Assembly (NCBI RefSeq): GCF_014269025.2
Contig: NZ_CP077094.1
Coordinates: 4,303,501-4,367,500, forward strand
DNA: 64,000 nucleotides
From: Pseudomonas promysalinigenes
Lineage (GTDB): Bacteria > Pseudomonadota > Gammaproteobacteria > Pseudomonadales > Pseudomonadaceae
Direction: 5' to 3'
A program made the position numbers and the translations under genes. Shown here piece by piece: positions 27,829-35,081 of the stretch. Within the stretch, counting starts at the first letter, position 1. Every line of letters starts with the position of its first letter. Under the pieces are notes generated by a model that worked only from the letters and a program-made list of their open reading frames with translations, made no database searches and was not told where the DNA came from.

Positions 27829-28316
27829 GGCTGCTGCCCTTCCTTGGCGTCGACACCGGTAAATTGCTTGAGGGTCGGTGGCTGCTCAGCCCAGTAGCCG
27901 AAGTGGTACTGGCTGTAGCCCATGGGGTGAGACTGAGCGATCTTCCATGCCCAGCTTTCCTTGTAGGCCTGGTCGCTGATCACATGCGTATCACCTTGGC
28001 GCGCACTGCCCAGATCATAGGGCTGGTACCAACTGCCTAGTAGCCACAGCTTCATGATTGAACGGGCGCCTCGGGCGATTTGCGGGTTGGTGTTGCTCAA
28101 CACCGCACTGGCGATTTGCGCAGGCGTTTGGCCCTGAAGGCTGGCAAACAGCTCCAGCAAGCTGCTGAAGGCCTCGGTACCCATGCCTTGCTGGGCGGTG
28201 GCGAAGAACACCGGCGGCAGGTTGACCGGGTCGATGGAGGGCGCCAGCAGCTTGGCCGACAGGCCTGTAAGGACAGCGGACAAACCGATGAAATTCTGCA
28301 GACTTTGGTCGCTCAT
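27825..28316 (-). CDS. small subunit of FAD-dependent dehydrogenase (PF12318-like)
   Basis: 163 residues from ATG 28316 (AAGGAG seven bases upstream). It resembles the sorbitol/gluconate-dehydrogenase gamma-type chaperone subunit. Visible: a helical N-terminus 'LSAVLTGLSAKLL', and a C-terminal conserved block 'IMKLWLLGSWYQPYDLGS' with 'WKIAQSHPMGYSQYHFGYWAEQP'. These subunits are usually needed for folding and, in many systems, Tat export of the flavoprotein; here no twin-arginine signal is visible. It overlaps GMC by 4 bases and starts after the cytochrome-like gene. Confidence 0.82.
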   Translation of the reverse strand: MSDQSLQNFIGLSAVLTGLSAKLLAPSIDPVNLPPVFFATAQQGMGTEAFSSLLELFASLQGQTPAQIASAVLSNTNPQIARGARSIMKLWLLGSWYQPYDLGSARQGDTHVISDQAYKESWAWKIAQSHPMGYSQYHFGYWAEQPPTLKQFTGVDAKEGQQP

Positions 28317-28320
28317 GGCA

Positions 28321-29661
28321 TCACTCCTTGGCGCCGGTAGATTGAGCACGTTCAAGCAGGAAAGTGAAATCGGCGAAGCTGGTACGCGGTGATTGGGTCA
28401 CGCGGGTTGTGGCGTTGTTGTGGCACTCCATGCAGCTGGAAGACGCCTGTGGAGTGATGCCCTGGTTGTAGGTTTCCAGCGTGGCGTTGGCCAGAAAGTT
28501 CGGTGCAGGCGTGCCCAGCGGGTTGGTCGGCGACGGCACCTGGCAGTCGGCCGCCGCATCGGTGGGCCACTGAGTGCTGATCAGCTGGTAGTTGGCCCAC
28601 ACTGTGCCCTTGAGCGCACCTTGCCACTGGGCGTTGAGCTGATGGGTAGCCGCAGTGATGGGAACCTCACGCACGATCTGCGAGGGGGTGGCCTTTTTCG
28701 ACGGGTCCCAGGGTTGCGCAGGCGGCTCGTTCACCGGCCGGTCGCTAGCCTTGGCGTCATAGAACAGGTAAGGCCCCTTGCGCTCGTTTATAGGCGTGGT
28801 TTTTTCCGGCACGTTGCGCACATGTTCGAAGGTCGACCAGACCCACTGCGGCGCGTTCTTGGTTTTGTGCACGATATGCAGGCCCACCAGCCCCACCTTC
28901 TGCGCCGCACACGACTCGGGGATCACCGCCCCCCTGTTCGGGTCGGCGTTGCCTGGGGTGTAGACCAACGCGTCGACCGCGTGGAATTCCTGCGGGTTGT
29001 CATTGGCGTCGAGCACCTTCCACGCCGACTTGACCATGATTGCGCCCACCTGCTTGTCCTCTGACGAGCCACAGGCAAAAGCGATGCGGTTGTCGGCCTT
29101 GCTCAGAAATGCCTGCTGGCCTTCCTTGCTGTACAGCCCATTGTTGACGATGTCATCGAACATCGGCTGGTTGACCATGATCGCGTTGCGCGTGTAGGTC
29201 CCGCTTTGATCGACCAACTGGCCCGTCTTGAAGGGCTGGATGAACTCATCGAGCACCCCCGCGACCTTGCCCATCTGCTGCAGCACCGGCAGGTCGCCCT
29301 TGCCCTCGCAGGCCGCAGGAACTGGCGCCTGCTGATCCCATGCCACCGGTTTCTGCCCCTTGGGCAGAAAAATCTCGTAGCTCTCTTTCCAGGACTCCCA
29401 CACCGTCTTGCCGGGCCCGCCGATCTTAGACGCGGTATTGGCGCTACCGTCGGCGTTGGCGGGCCAGTTCAGGGCGACGAAGGTTTGCCAGGACAGCACG
29501 TCAAAATCGTGTTGCAGGTTGTCCAGGGTGAAGGGCGCTTGGGCGGTGACATCGAAGGGAATAGCGGGTGACAGTAGCGGGGGGCTGGCCGTATCGGCCA
29601 CGGCTAGCGCACTGGTGAAGCTTGCCCCCATGTACGCTAAGTGTTTCAGGGTTATTTTCAT
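28321..29661 (-). CDS. exported monohaem cytochrome-c-like protein
   Basis: 446 residues with a Sec signal ('MKITLKHLAYMGASFTSALAVA'). The single haem motif CMECH is at 410-414 near the C-terminus, and no second CXXCH is present. The large N-terminal part is Trp/Pro-rich, with 'WQTFVALNWPAN', 'VWESWKESYEIFLPKG' and paired Cys, and matches no named domain I can identify. In gluconate/sorbitol dehydrogenases the cytochrome subunit is usually tri-haem and membrane-bound, so this is an odd partner. It is the first gene of the operon and is 4 bases from the small-subunit start. Confidence 0.8.
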   Translation of the reverse strand: MKITLKHLAYMGASFTSALAVADTASPPLLSPAIPFDVTAQAPFTLDNLQHDFDVLSWQTFVALNWPANADGSANTASKIGGPGKTVWESWKESYEIFLPKGQKPVAWDQQAPVPAACEGKGDLPVLQQMGKVAGVLDEFIQPFKTGQLVDQSGTYTRNAIMVNQPMFDDIVNNGLYSKEGQQAFLSKADNRIAFACGSSEDKQVGAIMVKSAWKVLDANDNPQEFHAVDALVYTPGNADPNRGAVIPESCAAQKVGLVGLHIVHKTKNAPQWVWSTFEHVRNVPEKTTPINERKGPYLFYDAKASDRPVNEPPAQPWDPSKKATPSQIVREVPITAATHQLNAQWQGALKGTVWANYQLISTQWPTDAAADCQVPSPTNPLGTPAPNFLANATLETYNQGITPQASSSCMECHNNATTRVTQSPRTSFADFTFLLERAQSTGAKE

Positions 29662-29858
29662 TGTCGTCTCCTCAGCAGATATAGCGTCGGGACGACGAGG
29701 CGTGGCGGTCCTTCATGGACCAAATATTAGCGTTATCCCTGACGCTAGGGTGCAGGCTAGACGGTGGATAGCAGCGCTTTTGAATATCCGACTAACGGTA
29801 AGGTTATTAAGCATTGTCTTACAGCCCCAGCCGCTCATAGGCGGCTAGGTGCAACGTT

Positions 29859-30314
29859 TCAGGCTTCCTCAGCGCCGGGACTGGCCTCATACCGCAGCCA
29901 CCCCGCAACCACCGCCTGCCCATCCATCCTGTCGTTGGGATGAGAGCGCCCTTCGCTTACGGGCACCTCGGCGAAATCGAACGGGCTCATGCCCTCGATA
30001 CAGGCGACATTGACCCCGTACTGATGCGGCGCTGAACGGCGCTGGTGGAAGGTGTAGATACCGCATTTGGAGCAGAAGTAGTGCTTGGCTTGCTGGGTAT
30101 GGAACTGATAAAGCGTAAGCGCCTCTTGCCCATGGGTGACCGTGATGTCGTCCAGATTGGCAGACACCGCCACAGCGCCACGCATTCGGCAATATGAGCA
30201 ATTGCACCGGCGCGCGGTGTGCAGGCCGTCGGTCAGGCGCAGAGAAAACCGCACAGTGCCGCAGTGGCAGGCTGCCTGGTGGATGGAGCGGTCATCGCGA
30301 TGTTCATCAGTCAT
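29859..30314 (-). CDS. GFA-family (glutathione-dependent formaldehyde-activating-like) protein
   Basis: 151 residues from ATG 30314. Zinc-cysteine pattern: 'ACHCGTVRFSL', 'CNCSYCRMRG', 'YFCSKCGIYTFHQRR'. That is the CENP-V/GFA fold, with two zinc sites. The assigned reaction (S-hydroxymethylglutathione formation) is doubtful for most members. Its ATG overlaps the stop of the ASCH gene by 4 bases (ATGA), so the two are translationally coupled. The local Shine-Dalgarno (GAGG) is 13 bases away, so coupling probably matters for expression. Confidence 0.85.
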   Translation of the reverse strand: MTDEHRDDRSIHQAACHCGTVRFSLRLTDGLHTARRCNCSYCRMRGAVAVSANLDDITVTHGQEALTLYQFHTQQAKHYFCSKCGIYTFHQRRSAPHQYGVNVACIEGMSPFDFAEVPVSEGRSHPNDRMDGQAVVAGWLRYEASPGAEEA

Positions 30315-30676
30315 GGTGTTTCGCAAGCCTCAGTAGAAACCTCGACCTCATAGATACCCCGTGCTGCGCGGGCAGAAACCGGGCGAATTGGCCTCACATC
30401 AGTCAATTCCCATGCGAGCCAACCCTCTTCGAAGTAACTTGCACAGGCTGCAGCCATGTCAGCAAGCACGAAGGGACGTACGGCTCTTATGCGCACGATC
30501 GCCACGGCTATGCCGTCGGGGTCCTCGTCTGCATCTGCGTGGAGAAAACGGCCGTTTTCGACGATTAGAAGATCCTCGGTGGGATTTAAGCCTGGATGCC
30601 AGCGACGGACTTCGAGGGTTTTTACGCCTGCAGCGATTCGGGTGCCACTGGGCTGGACGATTGATAGGGCCTTGAT
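30311..30676 (-). CDS. ASCH-domain protein with apparent ATC start
   Basis: 121 residues, found by walking the frame upstream of the only ATG/GTG-like start (GTG 30505). The reading frame opens after a stop at 30712 and gives 'IKALSIVQPSGTRI' with I at an ATC codon (30676-30674). That ATC is 6 bases after GGGAG. The ASCH fold is visible: 'KALSIVQPSG', 'KTLEVRRW', 'DLLIVENGRFL', 'GIAVAIVRIRAVRPF', 'WLAWELTDVRPI', 'RGIYEVEV'. Without the ATC the first third of the domain is lost. ASCH proteins bind RNA or modified nucleosides. Either a non-AUG start or an ATG-to-ATC change; see findings. Confidence 0.85.
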   Translation of the reverse strand: MKALSIVQPSGTRIAAGVKTLEVRRWHPGLNPTEDLLIVENGRFLHADADEDPDGIAVAIVRIRAVRPFVLADMAAACASYFEEGWLAWELTDVRPIRPVSARAARGIYEVEVSTEACETP

Positions 30677-31002
30677 GGTTCGCTCCCAAGGAGTAGGTGG
30701 CTGGAAGGGCTATGAAGGCTAGGTGGAAGCAATGGTTTTTATCACACGCGTAAGGCTACATCGACCGTGTCGCGGTTCGTGATCGCCTCGAGCGGCTGCA
30801 TGAGGTCGGAGGTGTCCCACGATGGCGCCTGCGCCTAGCAGCGGGAATACGGGAGTCTTCAACGACTGTGCACAGTTCGCGAAGGGATAGGCGCCCTCTT
30901 CACAGACATTTATTTGTGCCAGTCCAAAGCAATACGCTCGAATGAGCGGCCTGTGAAAAATGGCTGCCGGCTGTCGGAAGCCGACGGATCGGCATAACGA
31001 AA

Positions 31003-31024
31003 AAACCCGCCAGAAGGCAGGTTT
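31003..31024. terminator. terminator-like hairpin in att-relic flank
   Basis: AAACCCGCC pairs with GGCAGGTTT (one mismatch) around AGAA. It mirrors the terminator beside the intact tRNA-Thr at 34245-34267, which supports a duplicated tRNA flank. Confidence 0.5.
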
Positions 31025-31069
31025 TACGGGGGTTCCAGAGATTTCGGTAGCCTTCGCTGGAACCTGAAC

Positions 31070-31094
31070 TGGTGCGGAGACAGGAGTCGAATCG
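31070..31094 (-). repeat. degraded copy of tRNA-Thr 3' end (att relic)
   Basis: Reads tggtgc-ggagacagga-gtcgaa on the plus strand, matching the 3' end of tRNA-Thr(CGT) at 34311-34336 with one deletion and one substitution. On the minus strand this ends in CCA as the tRNA does. Read as the second att site of an integrated element. Confidence 0.5.
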
Positions 31095-31147
31095 GGCACC
31101 TTTCACCCAGCAAAATAAGGACCATAGATAGCTTTACGCCACCACTG

Positions 31148-31169
31148 TATACCTAAACATATACCTAAA
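31148..31169. repeat. tandem 10-base direct repeat
   Basis: TATACCTAAA occurs twice, separated by CA, 54 bases from the att relic. Short tandem repeats next to tRNA att sites are often integrase arm-type sites; no integrase is left to confirm this. Confidence 0.6.
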
Positions 31170-31201
31170 ACGAAAAGTACCTCCACCCAGCCCTTGGCAT
31201 G

Positions 31202-31483
31202 CTACTCCATCCACCATCCCGCCGCGGGGGTAGTGAGCGGCACCTGGCGCGGGTAGGCCACGGGTGGAGGATCGTTCACCCCCACCGGGGAACTACATGC
31301 CCGCCATTCCGGGTGTGAACATAGCAACCAAGTCGATGCCAAGGGGGTTGTGTATAGCCGGGCACCACTCCCCCGAAACGGTGGGGGTGGCGTTTCACCA
31401 CCTAATGACCGTGGCTGCTCGCCGGCGGGTGTTGCTATGACAGCAATCCCTTGGCAGGCAATTACGGGAAATCCCGTATTCAA
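31202..31483 (-). CDS. small hypothetical protein, phage-satellite-like
   Basis: 93 residues from TTG 31483; Pro/Gly-rich ('GGETPPPPFRGSGARLY', 'VGVNDPPPVAYPRQVPL'). I do not recognise a named domain. The composition and the GC-rich hairpins inside it (31365-31390: CCACTCCCCC against GGGGGTGG) are reminiscent of the immunity/RNA regions of P4-like satellites, where the DNA mainly encodes structured RNA. A 16-base inverted repeat at 31463-31478 (TACGGGA/TCCCGTA) overlaps the start. It could be a non-coding RNA region rather than a gene. Confidence 0.4.
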   Translation of the reverse strand: MNTGFPVIACQGIAVIATPAGEQPRSLGGETPPPPFRGSGARLYTTPLASTWLLCSHPEWRACSSPVGVNDPPPVAYPRQVPLTTPAAGWWME

Positions 31484-31598
31484 AGCCCCATCTGCCTGAT
31501 GGTCTTGTGCTACATCGTACGCCAGACCGAAGCGCCTGAGCCAATACCAAAGGCCATCCTGAAGAAACCTTGTGAGGGCTATCTCATGGGGCTATCAA

Positions 31599-32771
31599 CT
31601 ACGCGCCCGATGTTGTTTGCAGAGAGAATGGTAAACATGCGGACAATGCGAGCAGACTAAACACCAGTACCGCGCCGCCGAGTACGCTAAAGCTCGTGCC
31701 GAAAGCCGCGCTCACGACCATTGCCATAAGCGCAGCGCTGCCGATCTGGCAGAACCCAACCAATCCCGACGCGGTAGCCGCATACCCATGCTCGCTGGCG
31801 ATGGCACCGGAGACCGCCAGCGACAGCGACGATCCGTTAGCAAGGCTGACTAGGCACATTGGCAGTACCACGGCCGCCGCGCCAGACCACCCCAATGCCG
31901 CGGCAGTGAGAAACGCTGTGCCGCCGAGTACAAAACATGCAATGCCGACAGTGACGATGCGGTCGTAGGGCCAGCGGTCAAGCAATCGCTTCGCCAGCAA
32001 GTTCGCGCCAACGATGCCTGCCGTCAGCGGCAAATACAGCCAGCCACTCTGTTCTTCGCTCAATCCCGCCCGTACGAATAGGAACGGCGACTGCGTCAGA
32101 TATACGAACCACGCGCAGTAGATCGTGCAGACCACCAGCGTATAGCGGCGAAAGGTCCGGTCGCGTAGCACATGGCTAAATCCGGCAAAAGGAGAAGTCC
32201 GAGTGCGCGCCGACACGGGCAGCGTTTCAGGCAGTAACGTCAACGCCATCAGCAGCGCCACAGCGCCAAAGGCCGCCACGAACAGGAAGTCGGCCCGCCA
32301 CCCAAACGCGACGGCCAAATGCCCGCCAATAGCCGGAGCCAAAGCCGGCGACAGCGACACTATTGGATAAACCACCGCATAGACCTTGGCCGAGATCCGC
32401 TTATCGCAGGTATCGGCAATAAGCGCCCGGCCGATGACCAGTCCCGCTGCCGCTCCAACCGCTTCAACCATACGCCAAGCCAGGAAGCCTACATAGCTGC
32501 CCGACGCCGCGCAGCCCAGAGAACCGATCAGGTAGAGCACACCACCGGCCAGCACCACTGGCTTGCGGCCGTGACGGTCAGACAACGGACCGTAAGCCAG
32601 TTGCGAGATAGCCAGTGCCAGCAGGTAGAAAGAAACCGTCTGCGGCATTTGCCAGTCGGCGATATCGAACTCGGTAGTCATGCTCGGCATGGCGGGAAGG
32701 TAGATATCCGAAGCAATGAGACCAAATGTACTCAGCATGGCAACGGTCAGGATAAAAGATAAACGAGGCAT
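31599..32771 (-). CDS. Bcr/CflA-type MFS drug efflux transporter
   Basis: 390 residues, 12 hydrophobic segments. Motif A is visible in the first cytoplasmic loop: 'YGPLSDRHGRKPVVLAGG'. The opening 'ASDIYLPAMPSM' is the Bcr/CflA/DHA1 signature near TM1. Start at 32771 has GGGAG 4-5 bases upstream. Divergent from the LysR gene across 143 bases, so the LysR protein is probably its regulator. Substrate undetermined (drug or small metabolite export). Confidence 0.9.
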   Translation of the reverse strand: MPRLSFILTVAMLSTFGLIASDIYLPAMPSMTTEFDIADWQMPQTVSFYLLALAISQLAYGPLSDRHGRKPVVLAGGVLYLIGSLGCAASGSYVGFLAWRMVEAVGAAAGLVIGRALIADTCDKRISAKVYAVVYPIVSLSPALAPAIGGHLAVAFGWRADFLFVAAFGAVALLMALTLLPETLPVSARTRTSPFAGFSHVLRDRTFRRYTLVVCTIYCAWFVYLTQSPFLFVRAGLSEEQSGWLYLPLTAGIVGANLLAKRLLDRWPYDRIVTVGIACFVLGGTAFLTAAALGWSGAAAVVLPMCLVSLANGSSLSLAVSGAIASEHGYAATASGLVGFCQIGSAALMAMVVSAAFGTSFSVLGGAVLVFSLLALSACLPFSLQTTSGA

Positions 32772-32914
32772 GGCGCTCCCAAGCAACCGGTTTGGATTAG
32801 TTGCGGATCAAGGGTTCAACGGAATGAACACTATGTTAAAGAGATGCCTTAAATGCGAAAATGCATGAAAAAGCATTCTATGGCTGCATATTTGCAACAA
32901 GGTGAAGAGCGGAG

Positions 32915-33784
32915 ATGAACTGGGACGACATACGGATTTTCCTGGCGGTACAGCGTGCCGGCACCCTCCGCGGTGCGGCCCAACATCTGACCATCGACCA
33001 GACTACGGTCAGCCGGCGCCTGGCCGGATTGGAGCAGGCTCTGGGCAGTCGGCTGTTCCTGCGCAGCACTGGTGGCTTGGTATTGACCGACACCGGCCAG
33101 CAGGTAGTGCGTATGGCCGAAGGCATGGAGCGCATGGCCGTCTCCTTCGAGCGGCGCGGTGAAGGCACCGACACGCACGCCTCTGGCGAGGTGCGTGTGA
33201 CAACCACCGATGCACTCGCCGTGGATTTCGTTGTACCGGCCATCGAGCGGCTACGTGCCAGCCACCCCGAGGTGCGCGTGATCTTGACCACTACCACACG
33301 GCTGCTCGACCTAGGACGCAGGGAAGCCGATGTTGCCGTGCGCACCTTGCGACCGGAGCAACCCGACCTGATCGTGCGGCAACTCGCTCGCTGGGATGTT
33401 GGCCTGTACGCAAGCCGGAGTTACTTGGAGCAACACGGGGAGCCGAGGCCTGGAGAAGCTTTCGCAGGCCACGACATTGCGCTTTACCAAGAAGGCGTGA
33501 CAGTGCGCCAGGACGAGACACTGGCAGGCGAATCCAGAGCTCAAGGCCGCGTGGTCGCTGAACTGGATTCAAGCCTGATGCTGGCGACCTTCGTACGCGC
33601 TGGCCTGGCCTTAGGCGAGTTACCAGAATATGTAGCCCGGCGTGATTCTGAACTGGTGCGGTTATGGCCTGATCGTCATCGGGCCAAGTCCTATGAAGCG
33701 TGGCTGGTTCTACATCAGGACTTGGCCCACACCACCAGAGTACGTGTGGTCGTGGACGCAATCATGGCCGCTTTCAGTGACTGA
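32915..33784 (+). CDS. LysR-family transcriptional regulator
   Basis: 289 residues. N-terminal HTH: 'DDIRIFLAVQRAGTLRGAAQHLTIDQTTVSRRLAGLEQAL' region (residues ~4-43), then an effector domain (~85-289) with 'GEVRVTTTDALAVDFVVPAIERL' and 'ADVAVRTLRPEQPDL'. Typical LTTR length. Sits divergent to the MFS efflux gene, the usual arrangement for an activator-repressor of an efflux pump. A second role inside the candidate island is possible. Confidence 0.9.
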   Translation: MNWDDIRIFLAVQRAGTLRGAAQHLTIDQTTVSRRLAGLEQALGSRLFLRSTGGLVLTDTGQQVVRMAEGMERMAVSFERRGEGTDTHASGEVRVTTTDALAVDFVVPAIERLRASHPEVRVILTTTTRLLDLGRREADVAVRTLRPEQPDLIVRQLARWDVGLYASRSYLEQHGEPRPGEAFAGHDIALYQEGVTVRQDETLAGESRAQGRVVAELDSSLMLATFVRAGLALGELPEYVARRDSELVRLWPDRHRAKSYEAWLVLHQDLAHTTRVRVVVDAIMAAFSD

Positions 33785-34310
33785 TGGCGTCCCATACAGC
33801 ACTCGGCAAGACACTAGTCGCGATGCTCAGGCTGGTGAGCTGGACGCCTGATTATCTGATAACTACCCAGTACCCGGGTAGTTCACGGCAGGCAGCTCGG
33901 TCAGCTGCTGGGTCTACGACACCTGCACATTTTCGTTGCTCCTGCGCTTTTTCGTCAGACCTGCTGGCCCACCCCGGCCTGGCGCGCCTTCGCCGCCAGG
34001 GTCAGGCCACCATGGGTCTGCCCCTGATCCGCTGCCAGGCCGGCTAGTCCTCGCGGACAACGGCGGCAGTGCTTGGCCGACTCTGTACCGCCTCGGGAAG
34101 CCAGCCCACCCTGTCGATTTCTAGACAGCGTGTCGTTCTCACGCACTGGCGCTCGTCGAGTCGATCAATATTGGTAGTTTCGCCTAGGGTGACATCACCC
34201 TGTCTTCCTCACTAGAGACAGAGCGAGACAGGTAGAAACAAGAAAGCCCGCACTTGGCGGGCTTTTCAGGGGGTTCCGTATACAAGGAGAGGCGTATCGG
34301 AACAGCTGGA
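33785..34310. other. gene-free stretch before tRNA-Thr
   Basis: About 525 bases. Holds a perfect 8-base stem AACTACCC/GGGTAGTT (33861-33883) and the terminator at 34245-34267. Two short frames (33936-34124 plus, 33955-34146 minus) have no recognisable domain, no good start signal, and overlap each other, so are taken as noise or decayed DNA. Confidence 0.5.
34245..34267 (-). terminator. terminator downstream of tRNA-Thr
   Basis: AGCCCGC pairs with GCGGGCT around a 5-base loop; on the minus strand the stem is followed by TTTC. It lies 44 bases past the tRNA 3' end. Confidence 0.7.
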
Positions 34311-34386
34311 TGGTGCCGGAGACAGGAATCGAACCTGCGACCTTCGCGTTACGAGTGCGCTGCTCTACCGACTGAGCTACACCGGC
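34311..34386 (-). tRNA. tRNA-Thr(CGT)
   Basis: 76 bases including encoded CCA. Cloverleaf reads: GCCGGTG acceptor, D-arm AGCTCAGTCGGTAGAGC, anticodon loop CTCGTAA (anticodon CGT), T-arm with GGTTCGATTCC. One T-T mismatch in the acceptor stem. It is the integration target inferred for 31070-34310. Confidence 0.95.
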
Positions 34387-34456
34387 GTGTAGCGCAACGT
34401 ACCACTGCCGCCCCGGTCACGTAAACCCCTGTTTCCCCGGCGTTATTCCCTTTACT

Positions 34457-34867
34457 TCAGGACGCTTTGCAACCTTTGGGCGCCAGGTCCTCGTCGATAT
34501 CGGTCGCGCAGCTCCAACCCGTCGGGGAGCGGGTCAGGGTAAGGCGCTTGCCCAATGCATTGGCCGGGGCATCGACCAATGTGCATTCGATACTGCCTGC
34601 CCCATCCGACGCCTTGCTGCTGACCGTGATAGCACAGTTGGCCGTAGTCGGTTGGCCGCCCAACTCGGCTACGTTGCTGACATCCTTGCCCTCATTCAAG
34701 CGCAGCTCCATCGCCGTCTTCAGCGCACTGATTTCCAGCAGCCCCGCTGCCGCCTTGGTGCGGGCCTGGTGATTGGTGTACATCGGGAGGGCGATGGTCG
34801 CCAGAATGCCGATGATCGCGACGACGATCATCAGTTCGATCAGGGTGATACCGCGTTGCCCTTTCAT
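34457..34867 (-). CDS. pilA: type IV pilin (major pilin-like)
   Basis: 136 residues. Prepilin leader MKGQRG with cleavage before the mature Ile; mature start '[24 protein letters not shown]' keeps Glu5. C-terminal globular half with Cys residues likely forming a disulfide (NCAITV, WSCATD, GCKAS). Start has AAGGA eight bases upstream. Divergent from pilC across 214 bases. No sigma-54 GG-GC box could be pointed to upstream, unlike P. aeruginosa pilA. Confidence 0.92.
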   Translation of the reverse strand: MKGQRGITLIELMIVVAIIGILATIALPMYTNHQARTKAAAGLLEISALKTAMELRLNEGKDVSNVAELGGQPTTANCAITVSSKASDGAGSIECTLVDAPANALGKRLTLTRSPTGWSCATDIDEDLAPKGCKAS

Positions 34868-35081
34868 GAACGATTTCCTTTTTGATACGGGTTCGAGTGA
34901 AGGTCAGGCTCGCCCTCAACTGGCAGCGGCGCAGTAGGCCTGAACAGACACCTTTTGTCACCCCTGCTCGGCAAGGGCCGCGCTTCGCTGAACTACTCTA
35001 GTGAGCGACACGGACATACGCCCGCTCATGGACGCGGCAAGCTGTTTCCAGGCTTGTCGCACGAGCTAAAAGGACCTTTGC

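Larger units (their letters stand above)
30677..31201. other. gene-free stretch with att-like relic
   Basis: No gene is convincing here. It contains a terminator-like hairpin at 31003-31024, the fragment of a tRNA-Thr 3' end at 31070-31094, and tandem repeats at 31148-31169. Base composition becomes AT-richer from 31120. A short frame at 30719-31099 reads as noise. Confidence 0.5.
31070..34310. mobile_element. candidate remnant of element integrated at tRNA-Thr(CGT)
   Basis: Bounded at one end by the tRNA 3' end at 34311 and at the other by the degraded copy at 31070. Between lie tandem repeats (31148-31169), an ORF with phage-satellite flavour (31202-31483), an MFS efflux gene, a LysR gene and a gene-free flank. 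No integrase or relaxase remains, so it would be immobile now. Direction and boundaries fit tRNA-targeted integration; the extent is an inference. Confidence 0.4.

Noticed and set aside
31070..31094. A second full tRNA-Thr gene
   Set aside because: Only about 24 bases of the 3' end remain; D-arm, anticodon and acceptor 5' strand are missing.
33936..34146. Two overlapping short frames before tRNA-Thr
   Set aside because: Mutually antisense, no ribosome site, no recognisable domain.
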